From REEB95 sp035934235 (GTDB taxonomy: Bacteria; Pseudomonadota; Alphaproteobacteria; ATCC43930; CGMCC-115725), in NCBI GenBank assembly GCA_035934235.1, contig DASYYB010000039.1, positions 62,001-126,000 on the forward strand: DNA of 64,000 nt, given 5' to 3'. The notes below the pieces were generated by a model. The model saw only the letters and a list, made by a program, of their open reading frames with translations. It ran no database searches and was not told where the DNA came from. Numbering within the stretch: the stretch's first letter is position 1; each line of letters opens with the position of its first letter. A program made the translations under genes and the position numbers. This document shows, in pieces, positions 1 to 8,908 of the stretch.

Positions 1-1
1 A

Positions 2-103
2 CAGTTTGGCGACTATCGCCTGTGGGTCGACCGCAACGGCCGGCTCCGCATCAAGCGCGGCGAGCCGAAGGACGACGACGACGGCGCGCCGGTTGGCGCC
101 TAG
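2..103 (+). CDS. C-terminal fragment of an unidentified protein
   Basis: An open frame enters from the left edge and ends at the TAG at 101-103, giving 33 residues that finish with an acidic stretch (KDDDDG) and a short Ala/Gly/Pro tail. The amino acid content is plausible for a real C-terminus, but too little is present to name a family. Its stop codon overlaps the stop of the minus-strand flippase (convergent CTAG at 100-103), which suggests the two genes meet tail to tail. Function unknown. Confidence 0.45.
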   Translation, partial: QFGDYRLWVDRNGRLRIKRGEPKDDDDGAPVGA

Positions 104-1659
104 GCTTTGAGCGCCGGCTGCTGTCGGCGCAGCTCGTGCACCAAGCGACCCAAGCCGTGCAGCGCGCGGCGCGAGCGCGGCAGCGCCGCATAAATTACCG
201 CGGCTGCTGCGGCGGCGGCCAGGATCGCCAGCAGCGCGCCCGGCAACGCCGGCGTTCCGGCCGGTAGGATAATCCGGCGCAGCACCAGAACCGCGGCTCC
301 GGCCGCCAGCGTCGCTGTCAGCGCCGGCACCAGGGCCGCTGACAAATCGCCGAAGCGCACCGGACCGCGCCGCGTCGCCAGCCACAGGCCGATCGGCAAG
401 CGCAGGCCAAGCCCGACGGTCGCCAGCGCGGCGGCCACGGCGGTCGCGCCGGCGTGCAGTCCGGCCGCGACCGCCAGCACACAAAGCGCCAAATCCACCA
501 ATCCAGCGCGCAGCATCTCGTAGGGCCGGTTCTGACTGAGATAGAGCAGGCCCGCAGTCTGTATCAGCGGCAGGAACGCCGCCGAAGCCGCAAACCATGT
601 GACCAGCGGTGCGGCGGCGGACCAACGCGCACCGAACAGGATCCGAACGGCCCAATCGGCGGTCGCCGCCAGAACTACCGCGCTGGGCAGAACGACCATG
701 GCCAAGTTCTCGAACAGTTCGTTGAACGCACGGCGATAGCGCGCGTCTTGATGTGCGATGCGGCTCAGCGTCGGCATGCCGACGGCGTAGAGCGGCACCG
801 CCAGATTGTTGATCGGGGTCAGCAACAGCTTCGCTGCGCGCTCGTAAAGGCCGAGCACGTCCGCGCCCCAGGCCCAGCCGATCAGGATCTGGTCGATGCT
901 GCGGCCGATCGCCGCCGTGATGTTGACCCCGGTTACCGATAGGCCGAAGGCGAAGAGTTCATGAACGCCGGCCGCCGACCGCGGCCACGCCGGCCGCCAG
1001 CGGCACAGCGACCAGCTGCCGATCAGCGCAATCGCGGGCACGACGAGGCGCTGGGCCACGAGCGCCCAATAGCCGACACCCGACAACGCCAGGATCACGG
1101 CGGCGGTCAAGCCCGCCAGGTCGCCGCCGATATCGACGCAGATCGTCGCCGTGAAGCGCATCTGGCGGCGCAAGAGCGCCCAATGCTGCACGGTCAGGCC
1201 GCTCATCAGGAAGCTCAACGCCAGCCAGCGCGTCACCGCGGTTACCGCCGGCTCGTGATAAAAGTCGGCGATCAGCGGCGCGGCGAGAAAGAGCAGCAGC
1301 GCGATCAGCGCGCCGGCCGCGGCGTTGATCCAGAACAGCGCCGACACCTGGGCATGGGTGATGTCGGTCTCACGAATGGTCGCCGCCGACAGGCCGAGCT
1401 CCTTGACGAATTCCAACACCGCCGACAGCGCGGCGACCATGGCGATGAGGCCGAAGGCGGCCGGCGGCAGCAACCGGACAAGGACGACGACGGTGGTAAG
1501 CTGCAACAGCACCTTGCCCGCCTGTGCACCGAAAGTGACGGCGCCGCCGCGCACCGAACGGCCGCGCAGATCCGTGAGCAGGTGATCGGTAGCGAGCGCC
1601 TTGGCGGCGTCAGACGGCTTCAAGCTGTTGCCTGCGCACCGATCGCCGGTGCTCGGCAT
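100..1659 (-). CDS. Wzx-type polysaccharide flippase (copy 1)
   Basis: Predicted inner-membrane protein of about 519 residues that would flip undecaprenyl-linked oligosaccharide units to the periplasm. It is a multi-spanning protein of the MOP/Polysacc_synt superfamily; the N-terminal motif GRSVRGG followed by the VVLVRLLPPAAFGLIAMV segment is the classic first helix pair. It is paralogous to the flippase at 10169-11722. It is last in a minus-strand run (GT4, gmd, fcl, flippase) and overlaps the end of fcl. The start is uncertain: ATG at 1659 has a weak GGGAA site, and a TTG at 1623 is also possible because homology with the paralogue begins only just before GRSVRGG. The longer frame to 1863 is an artefact of overlap with fcl. 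Confidence 0.88.
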   Translation of the reverse strand: MPSTGDRCAGNSLKPSDAAKALATDHLLTDLRGRSVRGGAVTFGAQAGKVLLQLTTVVVLVRLLPPAAFGLIAMVAALSAVLEFVKELGLSAATIRETDITHAQVSALFWINAAAGALIALLLFLAAPLIADFYHEPAVTAVTRWLALSFLMSGLTVQHWALLRRQMRFTATICVDIGGDLAGLTAAVILALSGVGYWALVAQRLVVPAIALIGSWSLCRWRPAWPRSAAGVHELFAFGLSVTGVNITAAIGRSIDQILIGWAWGADVLGLYERAAKLLLTPINNLAVPLYAVGMPTLSRIAHQDARYRRAFNELFENLAMVVLPSAVVLAATADWAVRILFGARWSAAAPLVTWFAASAAFLPLIQTAGLLYLSQNRPYEMLRAGLVDLALCVLAVAAGLHAGATAVAAALATVGLGLRLPIGLWLATRRGPVRFGDLSAALVPALTATLAAGAAVLVLRRIILPAGTPALPGALLAILAAAAAAAVIYAALPRSRRALHGLGRLVHELRRQQPALKA

Positions 1660-2587
1660 ACCAGCGATAGGTTTCCCGAACGCCGTCTTCGAGCGTGATA
1701 CGTGGCCGCCAGCCGAGCGCCGTGAGCCGGCCGACGTCAACCCGTTTGCGCGGTGTGCCGTCTGGCTTGGTCGTGTCGAAAACGAGGCGGCCGCGGAATC
1801 CGGCGACGCGGCAAACCAGCTGCGCCAGATCGGCGATGGCGATCTCCTGGCCGCTGCCGACATTGACGATGTCCTCGCCGGAATAATTCGTCATCAGATG
1901 CACCAGCGCGTCGGCGCAATCGTCGGCATGAAGGAATTCACGCAGTGGCTGGCCGCTACCCCAGATTTCGAGCGTCGGCGCGTCGCGCACCACCGCGTCG
2001 TACGCCTTGGCGATCAGCGCCGGCAGGACGTGGCTCGAACGCAGGTCGAAATTGTCGCCGGTGCCGTAGAGATTGGTTGGCATCGCCGATATGAAGTCGC
2101 AGCCATGCTGGCGGCGATAGGCCTGGGCCAGCTTGATACCCGCAATCTTGGCGACCGCGTACCATTGGTTGGTCGGCTCGAGCGGGCCGGTGAGCAACGC
2201 GTCCTCGTGCATCGGCTGCGGCGCAAGGCGCGGATAGATGCAAGTCGAGCCGAGAAAGAGCAGTTTCTCGACGCCGGTGCGCCGCGCAGCCTCGATCAGG
2301 TTCGCCGCGATCATCAGGTTGTCGTAGATGAAATCCGCCGGCCGCGAATCGTTGGCATAGATGCCACCGACGCGCGCCGCGGCGATGAACACGGTTTGCG
2401 GCCGATTGGTCGTCATCCAGGCCTCGACCGCTGGCGCATGGCGCAGGTCGCAGTCGACATGCGTCACCGTCAGGATCTCGCATTGCTCTGTCACCAGCCG
2501 CCGGACCAGCGCATCGCCTACTAGGCCGCGATGGCCGGCAACCCAGACGCGCTTATTCCGCAGCGCGTATGGCGCGTTCGTCGGCAT
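1610..2587 (-). CDS. fcl: GDP-L-fucose synthase
   Basis: Bifunctional epimerase/reductase that converts GDP-4-keto-6-deoxy-mannose to GDP-L-fucose with NADPH, the second step after GMD. It is an extended short-chain dehydrogenase of 325 residues, normal for the family. The N-terminal Rossmann motif is GHRGLVGDALVRRL, followed by LFLGSTCIYP and the catalytic YAVAK. The ATG at 2587 (MPTNAPYAL) overlaps the end of gmd by 35 bases, so the genes are probably translationally coupled. A longer frame to 3169 is a shadow of gmd. The neighbouring genes imply that fucose, or a derivative, is part of the polysaccharide made by region 1. Confidence 0.95.
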   Translation of the reverse strand: MPTNAPYALRNKRVWVAGHRGLVGDALVRRLVTEQCEILTVTHVDCDLRHAPAVEAWMTTNRPQTVFIAAARVGGIYANDSRPADFIYDNLMIAANLIEAARRTGVEKLLFLGSTCIYPRLAPQPMHEDALLTGPLEPTNQWYAVAKIAGIKLAQAYRRQHGCDFISAMPTNLYGTGDNFDLRSSHVLPALIAKAYDAVVRDAPTLEIWGSGQPLREFLHADDCADALVHLMTNYSGEDIVNVGSGQEIAIADLAQLVCRVAGFRGRLVFDTTKPDGTPRKRVDVGRLTALGWRPRITLEDGVRETYRWYAEHRRSVRRQQLEAV

Positions 2588-3641
2588 CGTCGGTGTCTCC
2601 GCGTTTGAGCGCCCGCCGGTCGGCTTCGACCATCTCGGCAACCAGCTGTTCGAAGCTGGTCTTGTGGCGCCAGCCGAGCCGCTGCCGGGCTTTCTCCGGG
2701 TTTCCGAGCAGCAGATCGACCTCGGTCGGGCGGTAGTAATGCGGGTCGATCGCCACCAGGCATTCGCCACTACGGTCGCACAGGCCGCGCTCGTCGGCGC
2801 CCGATCCCGACCAGACGATCGTCCGGCCGATGCAGCGGAACGCCCGCTCGACGAATTCGCGCACCGTATGCGTCTCGCCGGTGGCGAGCACATAGTCGTC
2901 GGGTTTTTCCTGCTGGAGGATGAGCCACATGCCTTCGACATAGTCGCGGGCGTGGCCCCAATCGCGCTTCGCATCGATGTTGCCGAGATAGAGCCGCTTT
3001 TGCACGCCGCGCTCGATCGCGGCGACGGCGCGGCTGATCTTGCGGGTAACGAAGGTTTCGCCGCGGACCGGCGATTCGTGGTTGAACAGGATGCCGTTCG
3101 ACGCGTGCAGGCCATAGGCCTCGCGGTAGTTGACCGTGATCCAATAGGCGTAAAGCTTGGCCACTGCATAGGGGCTGCGCGGATAGAACGGCGTCACCTC
3201 GCGTTGCGGCGTCTCCATCACCTTGCCGAACAGCTCCGACGTCGATGCCTGATAGAACCGCACGCGATCCACCAGTTTGAGGATGCGGATCGCCTCCAGC
3301 ACGCGGAGGGTGCCGAGCGCGTCGGTATTCGCGGTGTACTCCGGCGTCTCGAAGCTGACCTGGACGTGGCTTTGCGCGGCAAGATTGTAGATTTCGGTCG
3401 GCCGCGCTTCTTCCAGAACGCGCAGCAGATTGAGCGAATCCGTCATGTCACCGTAGTGCAGGACGAAGCGCGCGTCGCCTTCGTGCAAATCGCGATAGAG
3501 GTGATCGACGCGATGGGTATTGATCAGCGATGCCCGGCGTTTGATGCCGTGTACGATATAGCCACGCCGGAGCAGGAACTCGGCGAGATAGGCGCCGTCC
3601 TGTCCGGTGACACCGGTAATCAATGCGATCTTATCGGTCAT
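2553..3641 (-). CDS. gmd: GDP-mannose 4,6-dehydratase
   Basis: Cytoplasmic NADP-dependent dehydratase that makes GDP-4-keto-6-deoxy-D-mannose, the precursor for GDP-fucose, rhamnose or perosamine sugars. At 362 residues it has the family length. The Rossmann motif GVTGQDGAYLAEFLL is at the N-terminus, then NLAAQSHV, the active-site STSELFG and YAVAK, and the GMD-specific RRASLINTHRVDH and HARDYVEGMW segments. A GAGGTG ribosome-binding site precedes the ATG. The gene lies 14 bases after the upstream glycosyltransferase and overlaps fcl downstream, which fixes the product as GDP-fucose. Confidence 0.97.
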   Translation of the reverse strand: MTDKIALITGVTGQDGAYLAEFLLRRGYIVHGIKRRASLINTHRVDHLYRDLHEGDARFVLHYGDMTDSLNLLRVLEEARPTEIYNLAAQSHVQVSFETPEYTANTDALGTLRVLEAIRILKLVDRVRFYQASTSELFGKVMETPQREVTPFYPRSPYAVAKLYAYWITVNYREAYGLHASNGILFNHESPVRGETFVTRKISRAVAAIERGVQKRLYLGNIDAKRDWGHARDYVEGMWLILQQEKPDDYVLATGETHTVREFVERAFRCIGRTIVWSGSGADERGLCDRSGECLVAIDPHYYRPTEVDLLLGNPEKARQRLGWRHKTSFEQLVAEMVEADRRALKRGDTDDADERAIRAAE

Positions 3642-3655
3642 TCAATGCACCTCGA

Positions 3656-4882
3656 TTAGATACAAGCAATCCGCTCGGCCACTCGGTCCCACGAATAAGC
3701 GTTCATCACGTGGCGCTGGCCGCTTTCACCCATCTGCTTGAGCCGCTCCGGATCGGCGAGCGCGCTCAGAATTCCGGCGGCAACCGCTTCCGGCGTCGCC
3801 TCGTCGACCAGGACTCCGTGCTTGCCGTCTTCGACGATCTCGGGCAGGCCGTTGCGATTGAGTCCCAGGACCGGCGTACGCGAACACAGGGCCTCGAGAT
3901 AGACCTGGCCCCATGGGTCGTTGAGCATTGGCTGCGTCAGCAGCGTCGCGTCGGCATAAAGACGCCGCAGCGCATCCCAGCTGATGTTTCCCAGAAAGGT
4001 GATGTGCGGGTCGCGCGGCACCTGGGCGCGGCTGCGTGGGTCACCGACGATGGTCAAGCTCAAGTCGGGGCGGCTGCGGCGCGCCAAGGCGAAGGCGCGC
4101 AGCAACAGCGGACCGCCCTTGGCGTGGAACAGGTGCTTGGCGACGAACAGCAATCGGGCCGCGCGGTAATCCTTGGGACCGAAATAGGGCGCGATATTGC
4201 CCATGCCCGAGCCGGCGACAGTGACGCGCTCGGCGGGCAGGCCATAATGCTTGACGATGTTGTCGCGGGTTTGCGCACTGAACGTGAAGACGTGTGCGAC
4301 CGACGCCAGCGCTTCGCGCTCGAGCCGCTCGTATTCCGCCAGCGCCCGCGCTGTGTAGTTCCCAGCATCCGGCCGGTGGCGCAGCGACAGATTCCAGCTT
4401 TGGTCGCAATAGAGGTAATGGTGGATATCGGGCAGCAGGTCGAACGCCGGCAGGTCGAGCGTTCCGGTATGAATGACGTGGGTCACGCCCAGCCGCGCGG
4501 TCGCTTCGGCGACAGTGACGGCGTTATGGTCGCGCGCCGGGGCGGCACGCAGCAGCTGTTCGCTGGTCGATAGCCGGCCGTAGCCGTCGAACAGCCACCG
4601 CGCGGCATAGGCAAGGCGCCGCGCGCGGCCGATCACGGGGTGAATCGTCTCGACTTCGATTCCCAGTCGTCGCAATGCCGTTCCGAGGTTGTAGGGCGCG
4701 CCCGACCATGTCCGCCGATCCGCCGGATCGCCAAAAACGGAGGAAATGGCGACGCGGTCGAATCGCAAACGGCGCGCCGGCGGCGGCGCGGTTCGGATGA
4801 TCTCGGCAGGATGAAGATGAACCGTCGGCACGTGGCTCTGCTGTTCTGTCCCCCGGTCCGAACCGGCGCATGAGGGAAACAT
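3656..4882 (-). CDS. GT4-family glycosyltransferase
   Basis: Predicted cytoplasmic or membrane-associated retaining glycosyltransferase of 408 residues. The C-terminal half has the GT-B donor-binding fold of group 1 transferases: RLLFVAKHLFHAKGGPLLL, then TIVGDP, and a C-terminal segment with QVYLEALCSRTPVLGLNRNG followed by GLPEIVEDGKHGVLV, which carries the E-x7-E-like nucleotide-sugar site. It is first in the minus-strand run with gmd, fcl and a flippase, so it probably adds a sugar (possibly fucose) to the repeat unit; the donor cannot be read from sequence. The start region has no strong ribosome-binding site. Confidence 0.85.
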   Translation of the reverse strand: MFPSCAGSDRGTEQQSHVPTVHLHPAEIIRTAPPPARRLRFDRVAISSVFGDPADRRTWSGAPYNLGTALRRLGIEVETIHPVIGRARRLAYAARWLFDGYGRLSTSEQLLRAAPARDHNAVTVAEATARLGVTHVIHTGTLDLPAFDLLPDIHHYLYCDQSWNLSLRHRPDAGNYTARALAEYERLEREALASVAHVFTFSAQTRDNIVKHYGLPAERVTVAGSGMGNIAPYFGPKDYRAARLLFVAKHLFHAKGGPLLLRAFALARRSRPDLSLTIVGDPRSRAQVPRDPHITFLGNISWDALRRLYADATLLTQPMLNDPWGQVYLEALCSRTPVLGLNRNGLPEIVEDGKHGVLVDEATPEAVAAGILSALADPERLKQMGESGQRHVMNAYSWDRVAERIACI

Positions 4883-5053
4883 CGCCGCACGCCGCGTCGC
4901 CAGTGATCAACGTGTGGCGCTCGTACGCACGTCAAACGACGGAATTGTGGGTAACACAGAATGGTCACATTGGCGCCCGCACCGAGCGGGCAATAATTTT
5001 CAGCTGGTCGATCAGGTAAACCGCGCCAGCATGGCGCCACGGAGACCGGGGCA
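4883..5053. promoter_or_regulatory. Divergent intergenic region with a motif shared with 11829-11851
   Basis: 171 bases separate two divergent glycosyltransferase genes. A 23-base block at 4902-4924, beginning AGTGATCAA, matches 19 of 23 positions of a block at 11829-11851 in another divergent intergenic region of the same locus. A small inverted repeat TGTG-GGTAA-CACA lies at 4946-4958. These are candidate operator sites; no promoter hexamers are convincing. Confidence 0.35.
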
Positions 5054-6304
5054 GTGTTGCAGTCGACCGACAGCCGGATCCTGATCTTCTTCACGCCGGA
5101 CATCACCGAGACCAATACCGTCAAGCGCGTGCAGGAATTCGTCGACAACGGCTATACGCCGGTGGTCTTCGGCTTTCGGCGCGGTCGCTATAACGCGCGC
5201 TACCGCCCGGAATGGCCGCACATCGTGCTCGGCGCGACGCACGACGCGCGGTATTGGCAGCGGCTGCGTGCGTTGGCCGGTGCGATGCCGCGGTTGCTCG
5301 CGAACCGGCGCCAGTTGCGGACGGCCGCCGTATTTTACGCGCGCAATATCGATCAGCTGGCGCTCGCGCTGCTGGCGCGCCGGCTTTTCAACCCGACCGT
5401 TCCCATCGGCTATGAAGTCCTCGACATCCAGCCGCCGTTCGTGGCGCGGGGCTGGCGAGGGGCGTTGCTGCGCTGGTTTGAGCGACGTTGTCTGCGCAGC
5501 GTGCGCGTTCTGGTCGTGTCGTCGCCGGCGTTCTACCGGAATTTCTACGTCCCCCGCCAAGCCTATGCCGGCGAATGGTTCGTGCTCGAAAATAAGCTGC
5601 ACCGTTCGGCGCTGGCTTGCCGGCCGGCGCCTGCCGTGACCCCGGCGCCGCGACCGGCCGTTGATTACCGCTGGACCGTCGGGTATTTCGGACTCATCCG
5701 CGGCGAGGCGACGTTCTCGCTGATGCTGCGTCTGGCGCGGCGGCTGCGCCATCGGGTGCTGTTCCGTTTCGCCGGCATTTTCACCACCGTGCGCGAGACG
5801 CACTTTCGCGCTGCGCTCGATCGTCAGCCGAACATGGTCTATGACGGCGAATACGCAAATCCCGAGGGGCTCGCCGCGCTCTATGGCAGCGTCGATTTCG
5901 TTTGGGCTCTCGATCTCGAAAATACCGCCGACAATTCGCGCTGGCTCCTGCCGAACCGTTTCTACGAGGCGGGACTGTTCGGCGTGCCGTGCTTGGCCGT
6001 CCGCGGCTTCGAGTTCGGCAACATGCTGGAACGCGCGCGCATCGGCTGGACCTTCGCCGAGCCGCTCGAGGAGTCGCTGGCGAATTTTTTCGAAACGCTC
6101 ACCACTGCCGATTATCGCCAGAAGCGGCATCGGCTCGCGACACTGCCACGTAGCGCCTTCGTCGCCGACGAGGACGCCGCAGCGCTCTGCCGCATCCTCA
6201 GCAGACCCCGGACGGACCGGATGACTGTGGTGCACCCGGCGTTTCCTGGCCGCAATCATGCGCCCGCGGGCGACGCGGCATATCTACGCCGCAAACCGTC
6301 ATAA
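5054..6304 (+). CDS. Glycosyltransferase, GT-B type (ExoL-like)
   Basis: A 416-residue protein resembling the succinoglycan ExoL-like branch of glycosyltransferases: an N-terminal ILIFFTPDI strand, a central FYARNIDQL motif, and the C-terminal segment NRFYEAGLFGVPCLAVRG that corresponds to the donor-binding E-x7-E region. Start is the GTG at 5054, preceded by GGAG 13 bases upstream; a TTG codon follows immediately. Its divergence from the gmd/fcl run suggests a shared control region. It should add one sugar to the lipid-linked repeat unit in the cytoplasm; acceptor and donor are unknown. Confidence 0.8.
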   Translation: MLQSTDSRILIFFTPDITETNTVKRVQEFVDNGYTPVVFGFRRGRYNARYRPEWPHIVLGATHDARYWQRLRALAGAMPRLLANRRQLRTAAVFYARNIDQLALALLARRLFNPTVPIGYEVLDIQPPFVARGWRGALLRWFERRCLRSVRVLVVSSPAFYRNFYVPRQAYAGEWFVLENKLHRSALACRPAPAVTPAPRPAVDYRWTVGYFGLIRGEATFSLMLRLARRLRHRVLFRFAGIFTTVRETHFRAALDRQPNMVYDGEYANPEGLAALYGSVDFVWALDLENTADNSRWLLPNRFYEAGLFGVPCLAVRGFEFGNMLERARIGWTFAEPLEESLANFFETLTTADYRQKRHRLATLPRSAFVADEDAAALCRILSRPRTDRMTVVHPAFPGRNHAPAGDAAYLRRKPS

Positions 6305-6623
6305 CAATCATTTTCGTCAAATGCATTGACCGGATGCGCGACAACCGGCCCTCGCCGGGCATGGGTGATGTGACAAAGCTGTGAATCGCCCGCGTGACCG
6401 CGCTGGTCACTGGTATGTGAAATATCACGCGTGTGTGATGCCGAACGGGGAAATACAACCAACAAGTGGCATTCGATCTGGTGGCTTTCTATCGCCGAAC
6501 ATCTCGTCGTCCATCTCACACGCCGGAAGATTCGGCGGGCGGTTCACCGAATGCCCGAATTGTCCTCAAGCTGTCCGGTCCGAACGGCGCGCGCGGTTGG
6601 CGAATCCGTCGCGAGTTTCGGTA
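6305..6623. promoter_or_regulatory. Intergenic region with clustered GTGA/TCAC half-sites
   Basis: 319 bases without a convincing gene. Between 6369 and 6438 lie two perfect inverted repeats, GTGACC-GCGCT-GGTCAC (6394-6410) and GTGA-AATA-TCAC (6417-6428), with centres about 20 bases apart, plus isolated TGTGA at 6369, 6380 and 6434. This arrangement on one face of the helix looks like an array of operator sites for a dimeric regulator. An open frame runs through from 6381 into the next gene, but it lacks a ribosome-binding site and protein-like content. Confidence 0.4.
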
Positions 6624-7976
6624 ATGGGCGAAACCGGGAGCAATCGTCCGGATGTCGGCGCTAACGTTCACGAAGGCCTGAAGGTCCTTCATCTCAGTAC
6701 ATTCGATGGCGACGACGGTGCGGCGCGCGGGTCGCTGTGGCTGCACCATGCATTGCGGACGCGCGGCTGCAATTCGCGAATGGTCGTCGGCTACAAACGT
6801 GGCAGTGATCCAACGGTAACGCCGCTGCCCGGATCGCTCACCCGGCTCTGGGCCATGGCGCGGATGAAACTCGATGCATTGCCGCTGAACCGGTATCGCG
6901 GGCACGGGCCGATGGCGTCGTTCTGGACCGTCGGCTGGCTGCCCAGCCGATTGGGCGCGCTTGCCAAACAGTTCGCGCCCGACGTCGTCCATCTTCATTG
7001 GGTCGGTGCCGGTTTTCTTCCGGTCCGGGCGTTGAAGCAATTCAACTGTCCGGTGGTGTGGACGCTGCGCGACATGTGGGCATTTACCGGCGGATGTCAC
7101 TATACCAGCGGTTGCACCCGCTATCAGCACGCGTGCGGCGCCTGTCCGCAACTCCATTCCGATCAGGATGACGATCTCAGCCGAACGATCTGGCGCGGCA
7201 AGCACCGGCACTGGTCCGACGCCGATTTATGGCTCGTGCCGATCAGCGATTGGCTGGCCGATTGCGCACGTGCCAGCACGCTGCTTCGTCGCTATCCGAT
7301 CGAGGTAATCCCGAACGGCGTCGATCTCGGCCGTTTCCGGCCGGTTGAGAAGCTTAAGGCGCGGCAACATTGCGGCCTTCCGGCCGACCGCCCGATCATC
7401 ATTTACGGCGCGATGCGCGCGACCCACGATCCGCGCAAAGGGTTTCGCGAGTTGCTCGCGGCGTTGGAGAAATTCCGCCGCACGACGGGACGGTCCGACG
7501 TTATGCTCGTGGTTTTCGGCGATCTTGAGCACGGCGATCTGCCCGAGCTCGGCATCGAATCGCGGTATCTCGGCTACATTGATGACGATGTCCGTCTGGC
7601 GCGGCTCTATGCCAGCGCCGACGTTGCCGTCATGCCGTCGCTCCAGGAGGCGTTCGGCAAGACTGTGATCGAGGCGATGGCGTGCGGCACGCCGGTGGTT
7701 GCCTTTGACACCGGCGGGCCACGCGACATCATCGATCATCGCGTCGACGGCTATCTGGCCGAGCCGTTCAGCGCCGACGATCTTGCCCGCGGCATCGCCT
7801 GGTGCCTCGACGAGGTTCGGCGTGGCGCGCCGCTCGGCGCGCGGGCGCGGGCCAAAGCGGAAGCGAAGTTCGATATCGACACGGTCGCCGCCCGTTACCA
7901 TGCACTTTATCGGACCGCCGTCGCCGCGCGGCGCACGCGTACCGCAATCGCAGCGCCGCGGCTGGCCAGCGCCTGA
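6624..7976 (+). CDS. GT4-family glycosyltransferase (WcaC-like)
   Basis: Retaining glycosyltransferase of 450 residues starting at the ATG at 6624 (MGETGSN). It starts with KVLHLSTFDGDDGAARGSL, has the characteristic TLRDMWAFTGGCHY motif followed by a cysteine cluster (SGCTRYQHACGACPQL) seen in this GT4 subfamily, then VIPNGVDLGRF and a C-terminal donor site with QEAFGKTVIEAMACGTPVVA. It stands alone on the plus strand behind a repeat-bearing intergenic region and converges on the methyltransferase at 7994. The four cysteines may bind a metal; this is inference. Sugar specificity unknown. Confidence 0.88.
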   Translation: MGETGSNRPDVGANVHEGLKVLHLSTFDGDDGAARGSLWLHHALRTRGCNSRMVVGYKRGSDPTVTPLPGSLTRLWAMARMKLDALPLNRYRGHGPMASFWTVGWLPSRLGALAKQFAPDVVHLHWVGAGFLPVRALKQFNCPVVWTLRDMWAFTGGCHYTSGCTRYQHACGACPQLHSDQDDDLSRTIWRGKHRHWSDADLWLVPISDWLADCARASTLLRRYPIEVIPNGVDLGRFRPVEKLKARQHCGLPADRPIIIYGAMRATHDPRKGFRELLAALEKFRRTTGRSDVMLVVFGDLEHGDLPELGIESRYLGYIDDDVRLARLYASADVAVMPSLQEAFGKTVIEAMACGTPVVAFDTGGPRDIIDHRVDGYLAEPFSADDLARGIAWCLDEVRRGAPLGARARAKAEAKFDIDTVAARYHALYRTAVAARRTRTAIAAPRLASA

Positions 7977-7993
7977 CGTTGGCGTTCAGAGTT

Positions 7994-8908
7994 TCAGGGT
8001 TTGCGCAGGATGGCGAGAATGTTGTTTCCGGGCTCGCGCGCCCGCTCGTACGCGAAACCCATCAGCGCGCTCGCGAGCCGTCGCGCCGCGCGATAGAGGA
8101 AGGCGCCGCGCGTCGCATCGGTCACCGTGTCGTTGAGTTCGAAATAACGCTTCTCGACATAGATTTTCCCGACCGCCAACCCGTAACGCTGCGCCAGGTG
8201 CTCGTAAACCGGCGCCGAGAAATGGCCCATATGGTGCGGCGGAAGGTCGAATGCGTCTTCGCGCCGCGCCAACATCGCCGAGGCATGATTGGGCGTCGCC
8301 AGCGCCAGAATTCCGCCGGGCCGCAGGCATTTGACGCAGGCCGCAAGGAATGTGTCGGGCGCCACAACATGCTCGAGAACCTGGAAGCTGCAAATCAGGC
8401 TGAAGCGCTCCGCCGCCGCCGCGGCGACCTGTTCGATCGCGGACTCGACGATCGGAAACCGCGTCACCTTGTCGTCGATCGCCGCGCGGTTGAACTCGAG
8501 ACCAATCGCGTCCGCGATCCGGCCTTCGAGACTGCGTAGAAAGAATCCGCGACCGCATCCGATCTCGAGCACGCGGTCGGACGGTGTCGCCAGTCGCCGG
8601 ACGAACGGATATTCCCAGCGTTCGGCGTGATAGTAATCGGGCCATTGTCGCGCCAGGTAGCGGTAGAATCGCTCATCGCCGGCAATCGATGCCGGACGCC
8701 AGAACCGGTAGCCGGTCGCACGACATTCGAACAGCTGGATTTCGTGCGAGTTTCCGAACCACGGTGTGACGTCGGCGCCGCACTTGCGGCGATAGGCGGC
8801 AACGACGTCGCCGACAGGGAGGGACAACACGAGATCGGCCGGTCCGAAGGGCCCGTCCATCGTTGCGGCCATATCCACAGGCGGGCTTGTCGCCGCAGCC
8901 AGGCTCAT
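7994..8908 (-). CDS. Class I SAM-dependent methyltransferase
   Basis: A 304-residue methyltransferase. The SAM-binding motif I is VLEIGCGRGFFLRSL, with an acidic motif II (GLEFN) and a motif at SFQVLEHVVAPDTFL typical of Methyltransf_11/23 proteins. An N-terminal extension (about residues 1-90) has paired aromatic and cysteine positions and may be substrate-recognising. The ATG at 8908 overlaps the TGA of the upstream glycosyltransferase (ATGA), so translation is coupled. It is the last gene of a minus-strand trio (flippase, glycosyltransferase, methyltransferase) and probably O-methylates a sugar of the polysaccharide. Confidence 0.87.
   Translation of the reverse strand: MSLAAATSPPVDMAATMDGPFGPADLVLSLPVGDVVAAYRRKCGADVTPWFGNSHEIQLFECRATGYRFWRPASIAGDERFYRYLARQWPDYYHAERWEYPFVRRLATPSDRVLEIGCGRGFFLRSLEGRIADAIGLEFNRAAIDDKVTRFPIVESAIEQVAAAAAERFSLICSFQVLEHVVAPDTFLAACVKCLRPGGILALATPNHASAMLARREDAFDLPPHHMGHFSAPVYEHLAQRYGLAVGKIYVEKRYFELNDTVTDATRGAFLYRAARRLASALMGFAYERAREPGNNILAILRKP

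Noticed and set aside
6381..6623. Extension of the WcaC-like glycosyltransferase
   Set aside because: Lacks a ribosome-binding site and overlaps the inverted-repeat cluster; the GT-B domain begins shortly after the ATG at 6624.
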